This document shows, one piece after another, positions 1-7,297 of a stretch of DNA of 64,000 nt. Made by a program: the position numbers and the translations under genes. The notes under the pieces are model-generated. The model did not search any database. It was not told the origin of the DNA and saw nothing but the letters and a program-made list of their open reading frames with translations. This DNA is from an uncultured Bacilli bacterium (lineage in GTDB: Bacteria; Bacillota_I; Bacilli_A; RF39; UBA660), in the NCBI GenBank assembly GCA_944358445.1, contig CALVRC010000004.1:1-64000 (forward strand), given 5' to 3'. Position 1 is the stretch's first letter; each line of letters starts with the position of its first letter.

Positions 1-1734
1 TATAGAACACAATATATTAATGAGCTAACTGAGGAAAGTATTGGCAAAGAGATTAAAGCTTGTGGTTTTGTTGAAAACATTCGTGACCATGGTGGAGTTA
101 TCTTTGTCGATGTTAGAGATGAAACGGGTGTTTTACAAATTGTAAGTAATGATGATAGTATTTTTAATGGTTTAACTAAAGAGTCTTCAGTTACTTTAAC
201 TGGTACTGTACGTATGAGAGATGAAGAGAATTTTAATCCAAAAATTAGTACAGGTACAATTGAGGTTTTAGTAAGTGAATTTGAAGTTTTAGGGAAAGCT
301 AATAATGAACTACCTTTTGAAATTATTACATCGACTAATGTAAATGAAGAGGTTAGATTAAAATATCGTTATTTAGATTTAAGAAATCCTAAAGTTCATG
401 AAAATATTCGTTTTAGAAGTGAAGTTATTAAATATATAAGAAATATCATGGATGAAAAAGGATTTATGGAAATTCAAACACCTATTTTAACAGCATCTTC
501 ACCTGAGGGAGCTAGAGATTATTTAGTTCCATCTCGTAAATATAAAGGTAAATTTTATGCTTTACCACAAGCACCTCAACAATTTAAACAATTACTTATG
601 GTAGCTGGTTTTGATAAATATTATCAAATTGCGCCTTGTTTTAGAGATGAGGATGCTAGAGCAGATAGATCACCTGGAGAGTTTTATCAGTTAGATATGG
701 AAATGGCTTTCGCAACCGCTGAAGATGTTTACGAAGTGGCTGAAGATGTAATGTATAAGACATTTACTAAATTTTCAGATAAAAAAGTTTCTCCTAAACC
801 TTTTAGAAGAATTACTTATAAAGAATCTATGGCTAAATATGGTACAGATAAACCAGATTTAAGAAATCCTTTAGAAATTATCGATGTGACTGATGTTTTT
901 AAAAATACAACATTTAAACCATTTTCTGGGTCTATAGTTAGAGGTATAGCAGTAGATGATATTGCCTCTAAATCTAATTCTTGGTTTAATGAGTTAGTGG
1001 ACTATGCGAAAAAAATTGGTATGCCTGGAATTGGTTATATAAGTGTTTTAGATGATATGACTTTTAAAGGCCCAATTGATAAGTTTTTATCTGAAGAAGA
1101 GAGAGGCGAATTAATTAAAAAAGCTAATCTTAAAAAAGGTTCTGTTTTATTCTTTATTGCTGATAAACATGAACTTACTGCTAGTACTCAAGCTGGTTTA
1201 ATTAGGACAGCTTTAGCTGAAAGATTAGATTTAATAGATAATGATAGATTTGAATTTTGCTTTATTGTAGATTTCCCAATGTATGAATATAGTGAAGAAG
1301 AAGGTAGATATATCTTTACTCATAACCCATTTAGTATGCCACAAGGTGGAATGGATGCTTTACTTAACCAAAAAACAGAAGATATTTTAGCTTATCAATA
1401 TGATATTGTATGTAATGGTGTTGAACTATCTAGTGGTGCTGTTCGTAATCATGATGTAGAGATTATGGAAAAAGCATTTGAGATTGCTGGATATACTAAA
1501 GAAGAGTTAGAAACAAGATTTAAATCACTTTATACAGCATTCCATTATGGCGCGCCACCACATGCAGGGATTGCTCCTGGAATTGATAGAATGATAATGC
1601 TTTTAAAGGATGAACCTAATATTCGTGAAGTAATTGCATTCCCACTTAATAGTAATGCGCAAGATATGATGATGGGTGCGCCTAGCGAAGTAACTGAAAA
1701 ACAATTAAGAGAAATCCATATTAAAATTAGATAA
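1..1734 (+). CDS. aspS: Aspartyl-tRNA synthetase, 5' end outside window
   Basis: Class II synthetase that charges tRNA-Asp in the cytoplasm. The frame is open from base 1, so only the first few codons are missing; about 577 residues are present against roughly 590 for the bacterial family. The N-terminal OB-fold (IKACGFVENIRDHGG) comes first. Motif 2 is visible as CFRDEDARADR and motif 3 as GIAPGIDR, and between them lies the long bacterial-type GAD insertion. An internal ATG at 214 opens the same frame but would delete the OB-fold and is not the start. A hairpin terminator follows directly. Identification is secure; the exact start cannot be seen. Confidence 0.97.
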   Translation, partial: YRTQYINELTEESIGKEIKACGFVENIRDHGGVIFVDVRDETGVLQIVSNDDSIFNGLTKESSVTLTGTVRMRDEENFNPKISTGTIEVLVSEFEVLGKANNELPFEIITSTNVNEEVRLKYRYLDLRNPKVHENIRFRSEVIKYIRNIMDEKGFMEIQTPILTASSPEGARDYLVPSRKYKGKFYALPQAPQQFKQLLMVAGFDKYYQIAPCFRDEDARADRSPGEFYQLDMEMAFATAEDVYEVAEDVMYKTFTKFSDKKVSPKPFRRITYKESMAKYGTDKPDLRNPLEIIDVTDVFKNTTFKPFSGSIVRGIAVDDIASKSNSWFNELVDYAKKIGMPGIGYISVLDDMTFKGPIDKFLSEEERGELIKKANLKKGSVLFFIADKHELTASTQAGLIRTALAERLDLIDNDRFEFCFIVDFPMYEYSEEEGRYIFTHNPFSMPQGGMDALLNQKTEDILAYQYDIVCNGVELSSGAVRNHDVEIMEKAFEIAGYTKEELETRFKSLYTAFHYGAPPHAGIAPGIDRMIMLLKDEPNIREVIAFPLNSNAQDMMMGAPSEVTEKQLREIHIKIR

Positions 1735-1735
1735 G

Positions 1736-1759
1736 AGATACTGAAAAGTATTTCTTTTT
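1736..1759 (+). terminator. Terminator of aspS
   Basis: A 7-bp stem (AGATACT with AGTATTT, one G-U pair) and a short A-rich loop are followed by CTTTTT, directly after the aspS stop. Confidence 0.7.
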
Positions 1760-1833
1760 AATTTATAATTTCTTTTTGATTTGACTAAAAAATTTTTTTA
1801 AGTTAGTATAATGGGTACGAGAGGAAAGGTACA

Positions 1834-2151
1834 ATGATTTTAGATGATAATGTTAAAAAAGTATTTGTAAGAGATCTTAAATTAGTTAGGGATAAAATAA
1901 ATTTAAAAGAAGATAATAGATGTGGCAGTTTATGGGCATTTGGTGTTGGATTTGCAGGAATGACTTATGGAGTTTTTTATGGGGTTCATGAAGCTGTAAT
2001 TAGTGGAATGATTGTAAGTGCGGGAAGTTTGCTTTATAGATGTATTAATAATGATAAATTATGTGAATTAAAAGATGATGAAGCTTCTATTGAAGATATT
2101 TTAGATGATTCAACTGATTTTTTAGAAGCGATGAAAAAATTAAAAAAATAA
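1834..2151 (+). CDS. Small membrane protein, paralogue of the 2445-2789 gene
   Basis: Unrecognised 105-aa protein. It has a charged N-terminus, a hydrophobic Gly-rich hairpin at about residues 33-68 (probably two short membrane segments) and an acidic, Lys-ending tail. The middle aligns with the gene at 2445 (AFGVGFAGMTYGV against AFYFTGLVGLSYGV), so the two are paralogues. GAGAGGAAAGG stands before the ATG. A TATAAT box at 1807-1812 could serve as -10, though the nearest TTGACT is 20 bp upstream, which is wide. No function can be given. Confidence 0.75.
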   Translation: MILDDNVKKVFVRDLKLVRDKINLKEDNRCGSLWAFGVGFAGMTYGVFYGVHEAVISGMIVSAGSLLYRCINNDKLCELKDDEASIEDILDDSTDFLEAMKKLKK

Positions 2152-2207
2152 AAAGAATTTTTTTTGTTAAATTGCTCATAATAAAAGTAGAAAGGAGTAA
2201 GTTATTT

Positions 2208-2339
2208 ATGAGCTGTAAAAAAAATAAAAATAAGAAGAAAAATAATAATGACAAGGTTGAAACATTGTTAGTAGAGACAGTAAAGAAAGAATCAGCTGCC
2301 CCAGCACACATTCAATCTGATAATAAAAAAAGTATGTAA
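2208..2339 (+). CDS. Small Lys/Asn-rich peptide, 43 aa
   Basis: The sequence starts MSCKKNKNKKKNNN, continues with a neutral stretch and ends DNKKSM. A good ribosome site (AAAGGAG) lies about 11 bases before the ATG, and a hairpin terminator begins in its stop codon. It sits between two paralogous membrane-protein genes and is probably cotranscribed with the first. The family is not recognised; a highly basic N-terminus is all that can be said. It may be a real small protein, but coding is judged only from the ribosome site, the terminator and the gap it fills. Confidence 0.5.
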   Translation: MSCKKNKNKKKNNNDKVETLLVETVKKESAAPAHIQSDNKKSM

Positions 2340-2370
2340 GAGCTTAATTTTCAAGTTCTTCTTTTATTTT
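2338..2370 (+). terminator. Terminator after the 43-aa gene
   Basis: An 8-bp stem (2338-2345 with 2353-2360, one G-U pair) is followed by CTTTTATTTTT. Confidence 0.7.
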
Positions 2371-2380
2371 TATAAAAATT

Positions 2381-2389
2381 TGGTATAAT
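2381..2389 (+). promoter_or_regulatory. Extended -10 promoter for the 2445 gene
   Basis: TGG-TATAAT is an extended -10 element. No convincing -35 is present because that position is occupied by the T-tract of the preceding terminator. Confidence 0.5.
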
Positions 2390-2444
2390 ATGTAAGTGTT
2401 TTAATATTTATATCTTGAATGAGATGAAAAGGATGTGTTTTTGT

Positions 2445-2789
2445 ATGCAAGAAAAGACGAAGAAAATATTAGAAAAAAGATTAGAAATAGTAAATGATAA
2501 TATAGTAAAAAAACAATATAAGGTGAGTAATTGGAAAGCTTTTTATTTTACTGGTTTAGTTGGACTTAGTTATGGAGTTTTATCTATGCATAGTGAAAGA
2601 GTAATTGCAGGAGGAATTATTGCAGTAAGTGGATTGCTTTTTAAGGCGATTAATGATTTTTCTTTAGGAAATTTTAAAAGTGAAAAAGAATGGTTAGAAT
2701 ATGGATTAAGTCACCCAGATAAAGTTATAGAACATCATTTTTATGATGATGATAGTTCACAAAAAGGTGGCAAACACTTTAAAAAGTGA
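2445..2789 (+). CDS. Small membrane protein, paralogue of the 1834-2151 gene
   Basis: Unrecognised protein of about 114 aa, with a basic coiled N-terminus, a hydrophobic pair of segments at about residues 30-70 and a polar tail rich in Asp, His and Lys. It aligns with its neighbour 500 bp upstream over the membrane part and over the N-terminus when read from the ATG at 2445. AAAAGG stands 12 bases before that ATG. Longer in-frame starts (TTG 2415, ATG 2433) exist but add a stretch absent from the paralogue. The stop codon abuts the promoter of tRNA-Ser. Confidence 0.72.
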   Translation: MQEKTKKILEKRLEIVNDNIVKKQYKVSNWKAFYFTGLVGLSYGVLSMHSERVIAGGIIAVSGLLFKAINDFSLGNFKSEKEWLEYGLSHPDKVIEHHFYDDDSSQKGGKHFKK

Positions 2790-2818
2790 TTGACATACGC
2801 TTTTATTTAAGGTAAAAT
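2790..2818 (+). promoter_or_regulatory. Promoter of tRNA-Ser
   Basis: A consensus TTGACA (2790-2795), a 17-bp spacer and TAAAAT (2813-2818) stand just before the tRNA. Confidence 0.85.
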
Positions 2819-2835
2819 TATAAGCGTAGTGTTTT

Positions 2836-2926
2836 GGAGTAGTACTCAAGAGGCTGAAGAGGCGCCCCTGCTAAGGGTGTAGGTCGGGTAACCGGCGCGA
2901 GGGTTCAAATCCCTCCTGCTCCGCCA
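2836..2926 (+). tRNA. tRNA-Ser (anticodon GCT)
   Basis: The acceptor stem is GGAGTAG with CTGCTCC. The long variable arm (TGTAGGTCGGGTAACCGGCG) is class II, as expected for Ser. The anticodon loop CTGCTAA gives GCT, reading AGC/AGT. The T-loop is GGTTCAAATCC and CCA is encoded. It has its own promoter and terminator. Confidence 0.95.
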
Positions 2927-2938
2927 TTATTGATTATT

Positions 2939-2969
2939 AACTTACTTATTAATTTAAGTGAGTTTTTTT
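2939..2969 (+). terminator. Terminator of tRNA-Ser
   Basis: A 10-bp stem (2939-2948 with 2955-2964, one G-U pair) runs into seven Ts. Confidence 0.8.
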
Positions 2970-3064
2970 GTTAAATTGTGTAAATTTAAATTGTTTTTGT
3001 TTTATTTTTAACTTGATGTGATAATTTTTTGATATACTAAAAATAGTTGGTGAGGGATGTTTTT

Positions 3065-4219
3065 ATGAAGTGTAATAATTGCGGCACTGTTAATGAAGAT
3101 AGTGCTAAGGTTTGTGTTAAATGTTTATCGCCTTTAAATGCGGAAAATAATGTTCAGTCTGATGCAAATTTAAATAGTGGGGTAGATAATCAGGTTAAAA
3201 ATCTTGTAAATGATGAATTGAATCAAGGATCAAATACTGTTTCAAATAATGTAGTTAATGAACAAATTATGGATACTAATTCTCAAAGTAATGTAAATAA
3301 TAAAATTGATAATTCTATTATTAGAAGATCAATAAAAAAGGATGCAAAAAGTAGAAAAAAAGGGCCTGTAATTGTTTCATATATTATATTAGTATTATTA
3401 ACTATTGCTATTTATGGGGTCATTTTCTTTTTTACGGTTCAAAATTTAATGAATCAATTTAATCAAACAATTATACAAACAAATCAAAATTTTTCTTTAT
3501 ATTATTTGGCTTACATTATAATTGCTATAGTGGAATTTTTCTTAATTTTTGTTATGGCAAGAGTTTCACTTGAGGTGAGTAGGGGTAATAAAATAACAGT
3601 TGGTAAGGCTTTTGGATATGCAACTGATAATATAGGAAATATGTTAATAACTTTTGGATTATATATACTTTTTATTATTGCTTTGGCTATTATTGGGTAT
3701 GTTCTTTTATATAAATTGGCTATTCCTGCAATTTTTGGAATAATAATTTTAATAGCATTACTTTTGTATTTTGCACCAGTTTTAGTTGTATATTTATTTT
3801 TAGCTGTTGATGATATTAATAGTACAGATTTAAAAGAAGGAAGATTAAATAAATGTATGGAATTGGTAAAGGGGCATAGAACAGAATATTTTGCTTTACT
3901 ATTAAGTTTTATAGGATGGATTTGGCTTATGGTGATAGTTTCTAATTTGATTGGAACTTGGTTAATTTCTTATGTAAGAACTTTTATTAGTTTAAGTATA
4001 TATACAATTCCTTTAATGTATTTAGTTATGCTATTACCTATGTTATTATTTAGTATATGGCTTGTACCATATATGCAAGTTTCTTTTGCCAATTGGTATA
4101 GGTATATAAATAAAGAAGCAGAATATAAAAGTGCAAGTGATGGAATTACTAATCAACTGTTAATTGCTTTAGTTATTTTAGTTTATGTAATTATATTCGC
4201 ACTTCAATTTATAAGATAG
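3065..4219 (+). CDS. Zinc-ribbon multi-pass membrane protein
   Basis: The N-terminus carries a zinc ribbon (MKCNNCG then CVKC, four Cys ligands). It is followed by an Asn/Ser-rich linker to about residue 95, a basic patch (SIKKDAKSRKKGP) and about six hydrophobic segments over residues 105-384. This zinc-ribbon plus membrane-domain layout is common in low-GC Bacillota and the function of the membrane part is not known. The ATG at 3065 is preferred over an upstream TTG because GTGAGG lies 8 bases before it and the zinc ribbon then starts at residue 2. A TATACT box at 3033-3038 may be the -10. The gene is flanked by terminators, so it is probably monocistronic. Confidence 0.85.
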   Translation: MKCNNCGTVNEDSAKVCVKCLSPLNAENNVQSDANLNSGVDNQVKNLVNDELNQGSNTVSNNVVNEQIMDTNSQSNVNNKIDNSIIRRSIKKDAKSRKKGPVIVSYIILVLLTIAIYGVIFFFTVQNLMNQFNQTIIQTNQNFSLYYLAYIIIAIVEFFLIFVMARVSLEVSRGNKITVGKAFGYATDNIGNMLITFGLYILFIIALAIIGYVLLYKLAIPAIFGIIILIALLLYFAPVLVVYLFLAVDDINSTDLKEGRLNKCMELVKGHRTEYFALLLSFIGWIWLMVIVSNLIGTWLISYVRTFISLSIYTIPLMYLVMLLPMLLFSIWLVPYMQVSFANWYRYINKEAEYKSASDGITNQLLIALVILVYVIIFALQFIR

Positions 4220-4245
4220 CTCGCTTGATTTAAGTGAGTTTTTTT
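4220..4245 (+). terminator. Terminator of the zinc-ribbon gene
   Basis: CTCGCTT pairs with AAGTGAG (7 bp, one G-U pair) and is followed by seven Ts. Confidence 0.8.
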
Positions 4246-4246
4246 G

Positions 4247-4287
4247 TTGACAAATTTTTAATTTTGTTGTATTATTGTGTTAGTACA
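4247..4287 (+). promoter_or_regulatory. Promoter and overlapping operator of the GntR-ABC operon
   Basis: TTGACA (4247-4252), a 17-bp spacer and TATTAT (4270-4275). An inverted repeat, TGTATTA at 4268-4274 with TAGTACA at 4281-4287 (6 of 7 pairs, 6-bp spacer), covers the -10 and the start region. GntR/YtrA-family repressors bind palindromes of this kind, so autorepression is the likely reading. Confidence 0.7.
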
Positions 4288-4300
4288 GTGGGGTGGTTGA

Positions 4301-4651
4301 TTGAAATTTAATAATGAAAGTCCAATATATTTACAACTTTCGCATGTTTTAGCTTTAGATATTGTGAATGGTAAATATAAAATAGGTGATAGGTTGCCTT
4401 CTGTTAGAGAATTGTCGGTTATTTTTAAAGTTAATCCAAATACTGTTCAAAAGGCTTTGGGGGAGTTAGAAAATTTAAATTTGATTTATACTGAAAGAAC
4501 AAATGGAAAATTTGTTACTAAGGATAAAAAAGTAATTGATGATTTTTTGGAAGGTTTAGCAAAAGAAAAGACTAAATTATATGTGAGTGATATGAAGAGT
4601 TTAGGCTTTAATAAAAAAGAGATTGTTAAAATGATAGAGAGGGATGAATAA
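4301..4651 (+). CDS. GntR/YtrA-family transcriptional repressor
   Basis: A 116-aa one-domain regulator: GntR winged helix at residues 1-75 (SPIYLQL, then LPSVRELSVIFKVNPNTVQKAL) followed by a short helical dimerisation tail, the size and layout of YtrA rather than of FadR or HutC types. It starts at a TTG with GGGGTGG a few bases upstream; this is the only start that keeps the conserved SPIY segment near the N-terminus. It overlaps the ABC ATPase gene by 8 bases and so heads an operon. YtrA repressors normally control the linked ABC transporter and respond to cell-wall antibiotics; that role is inferred here from the layout. Confidence 0.9.
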   Translation: MKFNNESPIYLQLSHVLALDIVNGKYKIGDRLPSVRELSVIFKVNPNTVQKALGELENLNLIYTERTNGKFVTKDKKVIDDFLEGLAKEKTKLYVSDMKSLGFNKKEIVKMIERDE

Positions 4652-5345
4652 ATTGTTATTAGAATGTAAAAATGTGTGTAAAAGTTATGGGAATAAAGAA
4701 GTTTTGAAAAACATTAATTTAAGTTTGCCTGCTGGTAAGATAGTGGGGCTGCTTGGTAAAAATGGTAGTGGTAAAACAACTTTAATTAAGGCTATTAACG
4801 GTCTTCTTTCAATTGATAGTGGTGAAATATTAATTGATGGTAAAGAAGTTGGCGTAGAAAGTAAGAAAATAATATCTTATTTACCTGAGAGAAATTACTT
4901 AAATGTTCATGAAAAGGTTAAAGATATAATTGATTATTTTAATGACTTTTATGAAGATTTTGATAAGGATAAAGTTTATAAATTGCTTAATAATTTAGAT
5001 ATTCAAGCTGAAGATAAACTTACTACAATGTCAAAAGGTATGAGGGAAAAAGTACAGCTTTCTTTAGTTATGAGTAGAAAGGCAAGACTTTATATTTTAG
5101 ACGAACCGATGGGCGGAGTAGATCCTGCTACTAGAGATTATATTTTAGATACAATTTTAAATAATTTTGATGATGGTGCGACTATACTTATGTCTACTCA
5201 TTTAATCAGTGATATTGAAAGAGTTTTAGATGAGGTTGTTTTTATTGATAACGGTCAAATAACAAGATGTGAGAGTGCTGAAAAGCTGCGAGAAGAAACA
5301 GGTAAGTCTATTGATGAAGTATTTAGGGAGGATTTTAAATGTTAG
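4644..5345 (+). CDS. ABC transporter ATP-binding protein (YtrB-like)
   Basis: Cytoplasmic nucleotide-binding subunit, 233 aa. Walker A is GKNGSGKTT, the signature is degenerate (MSKGMREK instead of LSGGQ), Walker B is LYILDEP and the H-loop STH is present. The SKGM signature is typical of exporters paired with GntR/YtrA regulators. It overlaps the repressor upstream and the permease downstream by 8 and 7 bases, so translation is coupled. The substrate is unknown; envelope stress or peptide efflux is the family expectation. Confidence 0.92.
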   Translation: MNKLLLECKNVCKSYGNKEVLKNINLSLPAGKIVGLLGKNGSGKTTLIKAINGLLSIDSGEILIDGKEVGVESKKIISYLPERNYLNVHEKVKDIIDYFNDFYEDFDKDKVYKLLNNLDIQAEDKLTTMSKGMREKVQLSLVMSRKARLYILDEPMGGVDPATRDYILDTILNNFDDGATILMSTHLISDIERVLDEVVFIDNGQITRCESAEKLREETGKSIDEVFREDFKC

Positions 5346-6121
5346 GTAAGGTTTTGAAATATGATATTAAAGTATTAAGTAGATACTTGATTCCATTATA
5401 TGCTGTATTATTAGGTTTAGGTTTAATGATTAGATTACTTAGTTTTTTTGAAAAGGTTTCAATCATTAATATTATTTTAGGAATTATGATTGTTGCATTT
5501 ATATTTGCAGTTACATTTTCTTTTATTTTAAATGGAATATTTGTTATTAAATATTATTTAGAAAATTTATATAAGGATCAAGGTTATTTAACACATACAC
5601 TACCAGTTAAAAAGGGAACATTGCTTTTATCTAAGGTGTTAGTGGCTTTAATAACTATAATTATGACGTTTGTCATTATTATAATAAGTGTATTAATTGC
5701 TTTTTATACTAATGGGCTATTTGGAGATGTATTTAAAGTTTTAGGTCAAAGTTTAGCTGGTATGGAAATTTATAAGTTTATTTTATTTATGTTAGTTTAT
5801 GGGTTGATTGGTTATTTAACAACAATTTTAATGGTTTTTGCTTCTATTTCTATAGGTTTTAGTAAAAGTTCTAATAAATTAGTAAATTCAGTTGTATGGG
5901 CATTAATATTTTACTTTGGTATGGAATTTTTATACATGGGGGTTCTTGGAATAGTTATGGGAATTAATCCATCTTTTATTGCCAATTTAGATAATAATAC
6001 ATTTATGATGGCTGATTTACTTAATTTCTTTATGATATTTATGGTGTTTACAGCTTGTATAGGTGGAGTTTATTACTATATTAGTTATAGATTTATGAAT
6101 AAGAAACTTAATTTAGAATAA
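5339..6121 (+). CDS. ABC-2 type permease
   Basis: A 260-aa integral membrane protein with about six hydrophobic segments (residues 15-35, 39-67, 98-125, 145-175, 182-208, 224-248). It is the membrane partner of the ATPase it overlaps. AGGGAGG precedes the ATG. A conserved short motif in its first cytoplasmic loop (QGYLTHTLPVKK) is typical of permeases in GntR-linked ABC systems. The end of the gene forms half of a strong terminator stem. Substrate unknown. Confidence 0.85.
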   Translation: MLGKVLKYDIKVLSRYLIPLYAVLLGLGLMIRLLSFFEKVSIINIILGIMIVAFIFAVTFSFILNGIFVIKYYLENLYKDQGYLTHTLPVKKGTLLLSKVLVALITIIMTFVIIIISVLIAFYTNGLFGDVFKVLGQSLAGMEIYKFILFMLVYGLIGYLTTILMVFASISIGFSKSSNKLVNSVVWALIFYFGMEFLYMGVLGIVMGINPSFIANLDNNTFMMADLLNFFMIFMVFTACIGGVYYYISYRFMNKKLNLE

Positions 6122-6136
6122 TTAAGTTTCTTTTAG
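6101..6136 (+). terminator. Strong terminator of the GntR-ABC operon
   Basis: A perfect 12-bp stem (6101-6112 with 6121-6132) with an 8-base loop that contains the stop codon; T residues follow. Confidence 0.85.
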
Positions 6137-6191
6137 TTTAATTAATTATTTTAAATTTAATATATTTCTTATCATATAATAGGTGATATAT

Positions 6192-6683
6192 ATGAAATTA
6201 TATAAAGAGTTTTTGGAGGCATGCAATAAAAATGATCCATCTTTTAAAAATAGATGGGAGGTTTTTTTATATCCTGGATTTTGGGCATTAGTTTATTATA
6301 AAATTTCAAAATATTTTTATATAAAAAAAAGTTATTTTTGGGCCAGATTTTGGATGGAGATTGGTAAGAGAGTTACTAGTATTGAAATACATCCTGGGGC
6401 GATTATTGGTAAAAGATTATTTATTGATCATGGATTTGGAGTTGTTATTGGTGAGACAGCAGTAATAGGGGATGATGTAATAATTTATCATGGGGTTACT
6501 TTGGGAGGTACTGGTAAAGAAAATGGTAAAAGACATCCGAATGTTGGTGATAGGGTAGTAATAGGATCAGGCGCAAAAGTACTTGGCAATATTAATATTG
6601 GTAATGATGTAAAAATAGGAGCAAATGCAATTATTTTAAAAGATGTTCCAAATGGGGTAACAGCTGTTGGTATTTATAAGTAA
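6192..6683 (+). CDS. cysE: Serine O-acetyltransferase
   Basis: Transfers acetyl from acetyl-CoA to L-serine, the first step of cysteine synthesis. At 163 aa it is the short form. A helical N-terminal part leads into the left-handed beta-helix ([20 protein letters not shown], then [20 protein letters not shown]). The catalytic His of DHGFG and the HGVTLGG segment are present. The C-terminal tail that binds the synthase (usually ending in Ile) is very short and ends GIYK. The ATG at 6192 is chosen because AGGTGAT lies 6 bases before it; GTG at 6183 overlaps that site. No cysK is in the window, so the partner is elsewhere. Confidence 0.88.
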   Translation: MKLYKEFLEACNKNDPSFKNRWEVFLYPGFWALVYYKISKYFYIKKSYFWARFWMEIGKRVTSIEIHPGAIIGKRLFIDHGFGVVIGETAVIGDDVIIYHGVTLGGTGKENGKRHPNVGDRVVIGSGAKVLGNINIGNDVKIGANAIILKDVPNGVTAVGIYK

Positions 6684-6696
6684 ATTGTGGTAAAAT
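6667..6696 (+). promoter_or_regulatory. Promoter for a probably leaderless kinase transcript
   Basis: TTGGTA (6667-6672), an 18-bp spacer and TAAAAT (6691-6696). The expected start point, about 7 bases downstream, falls on or next to the ATG at 6703, and no ribosome site is visible. Confidence 0.55.
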
Positions 6697-6702
6697 TATT
6701 GT

Positions 6703-7281
6703 ATGGAAAAAGATAAAGCAAAAATAATAGCATTTTGTGGAATAGATGGAGCTGGTAAGAGTACACAAATTAAACTTTCTAAAGATTATTTGAGCAAAAG
6801 TGCGAAGGTTTTAGTGGCTAAATTAGATTATTCTCCTTTTAATAAAATGGGAAATAATAAGTTTTTTGATTTAACTTTGAAAGGTTATAGTGGACTTAAA
6901 ATTATTTCTTATTATTATAATTTACAGCACAAAGAAGTTTATGATTATGATTATATTTTATGTGATAGACATTTGCTTTGTTATTTAGCTTATGCTTATG
7001 CTTATAATATTCCGCACTTAGATATCGTGAGACAGTTACTTTTTATGGTAGATGATCCTGATTTAACACTTTATTTTGATGTGCCTGTAGATGTGGCTTT
7101 AGATAGAGTTAGTAAAAGGTCATTTAGGGATAAAAATGAAAATGTTAAAACACTTACACAAGCTAAAGAAGGATATGAACATGTAATGGGGCTTTTTGAT
7201 AATGTTTATAAAATAGACAATACGCTTAGTGTTTTAGATAGTTTTGAAATGGTAAAGGAAAAAATTAAACTTTTAAAATAG
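6703..7281 (+). CDS. Thymidylate kinase-like P-loop kinase
   Basis: A 192-aa cytoplasmic nucleoside-monophosphate kinase fold. The P-loop is GIDGAGKST, and the DR motif CDRHLLCYLAYAYAYN follows at the substrate site. A lid-like stretch (RVSKRSFRDKNENVKT) and the ADP-base region end the domain. Thymidylate kinases phosphorylate dTMP to dTDP; this one is slightly short (usual about 210) and its DRH replaces the common DRY, so a related nucleotide kinase is possible. No Shine-Dalgarno is seen. It is followed after 16 bases by the arylsulfotransferase-like gene, probably in the same transcript. Confidence 0.75.
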   Translation: MEKDKAKIIAFCGIDGAGKSTQIKLSKDYLSKSAKVLVAKLDYSPFNKMGNNKFFDLTLKGYSGLKIISYYYNLQHKEVYDYDYILCDRHLLCYLAYAYAYNIPHLDIVRQLLFMVDDPDLTLYFDVPVDVALDRVSKRSFRDKNENVKTLTQAKEGYEHVMGLFDNVYKIDNTLSVLDSFEMVKEKIKLLK

Positions 7282-7297
7282 TATTATAGGAGGATTT

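Noticed and set aside
2163-2339. Minus-strand open frame opposite the 43-aa gene
   Set aside because: It is the reverse complement of Lys/Asn-rich codons and has no ribosome site; the plus-strand gene explains it.
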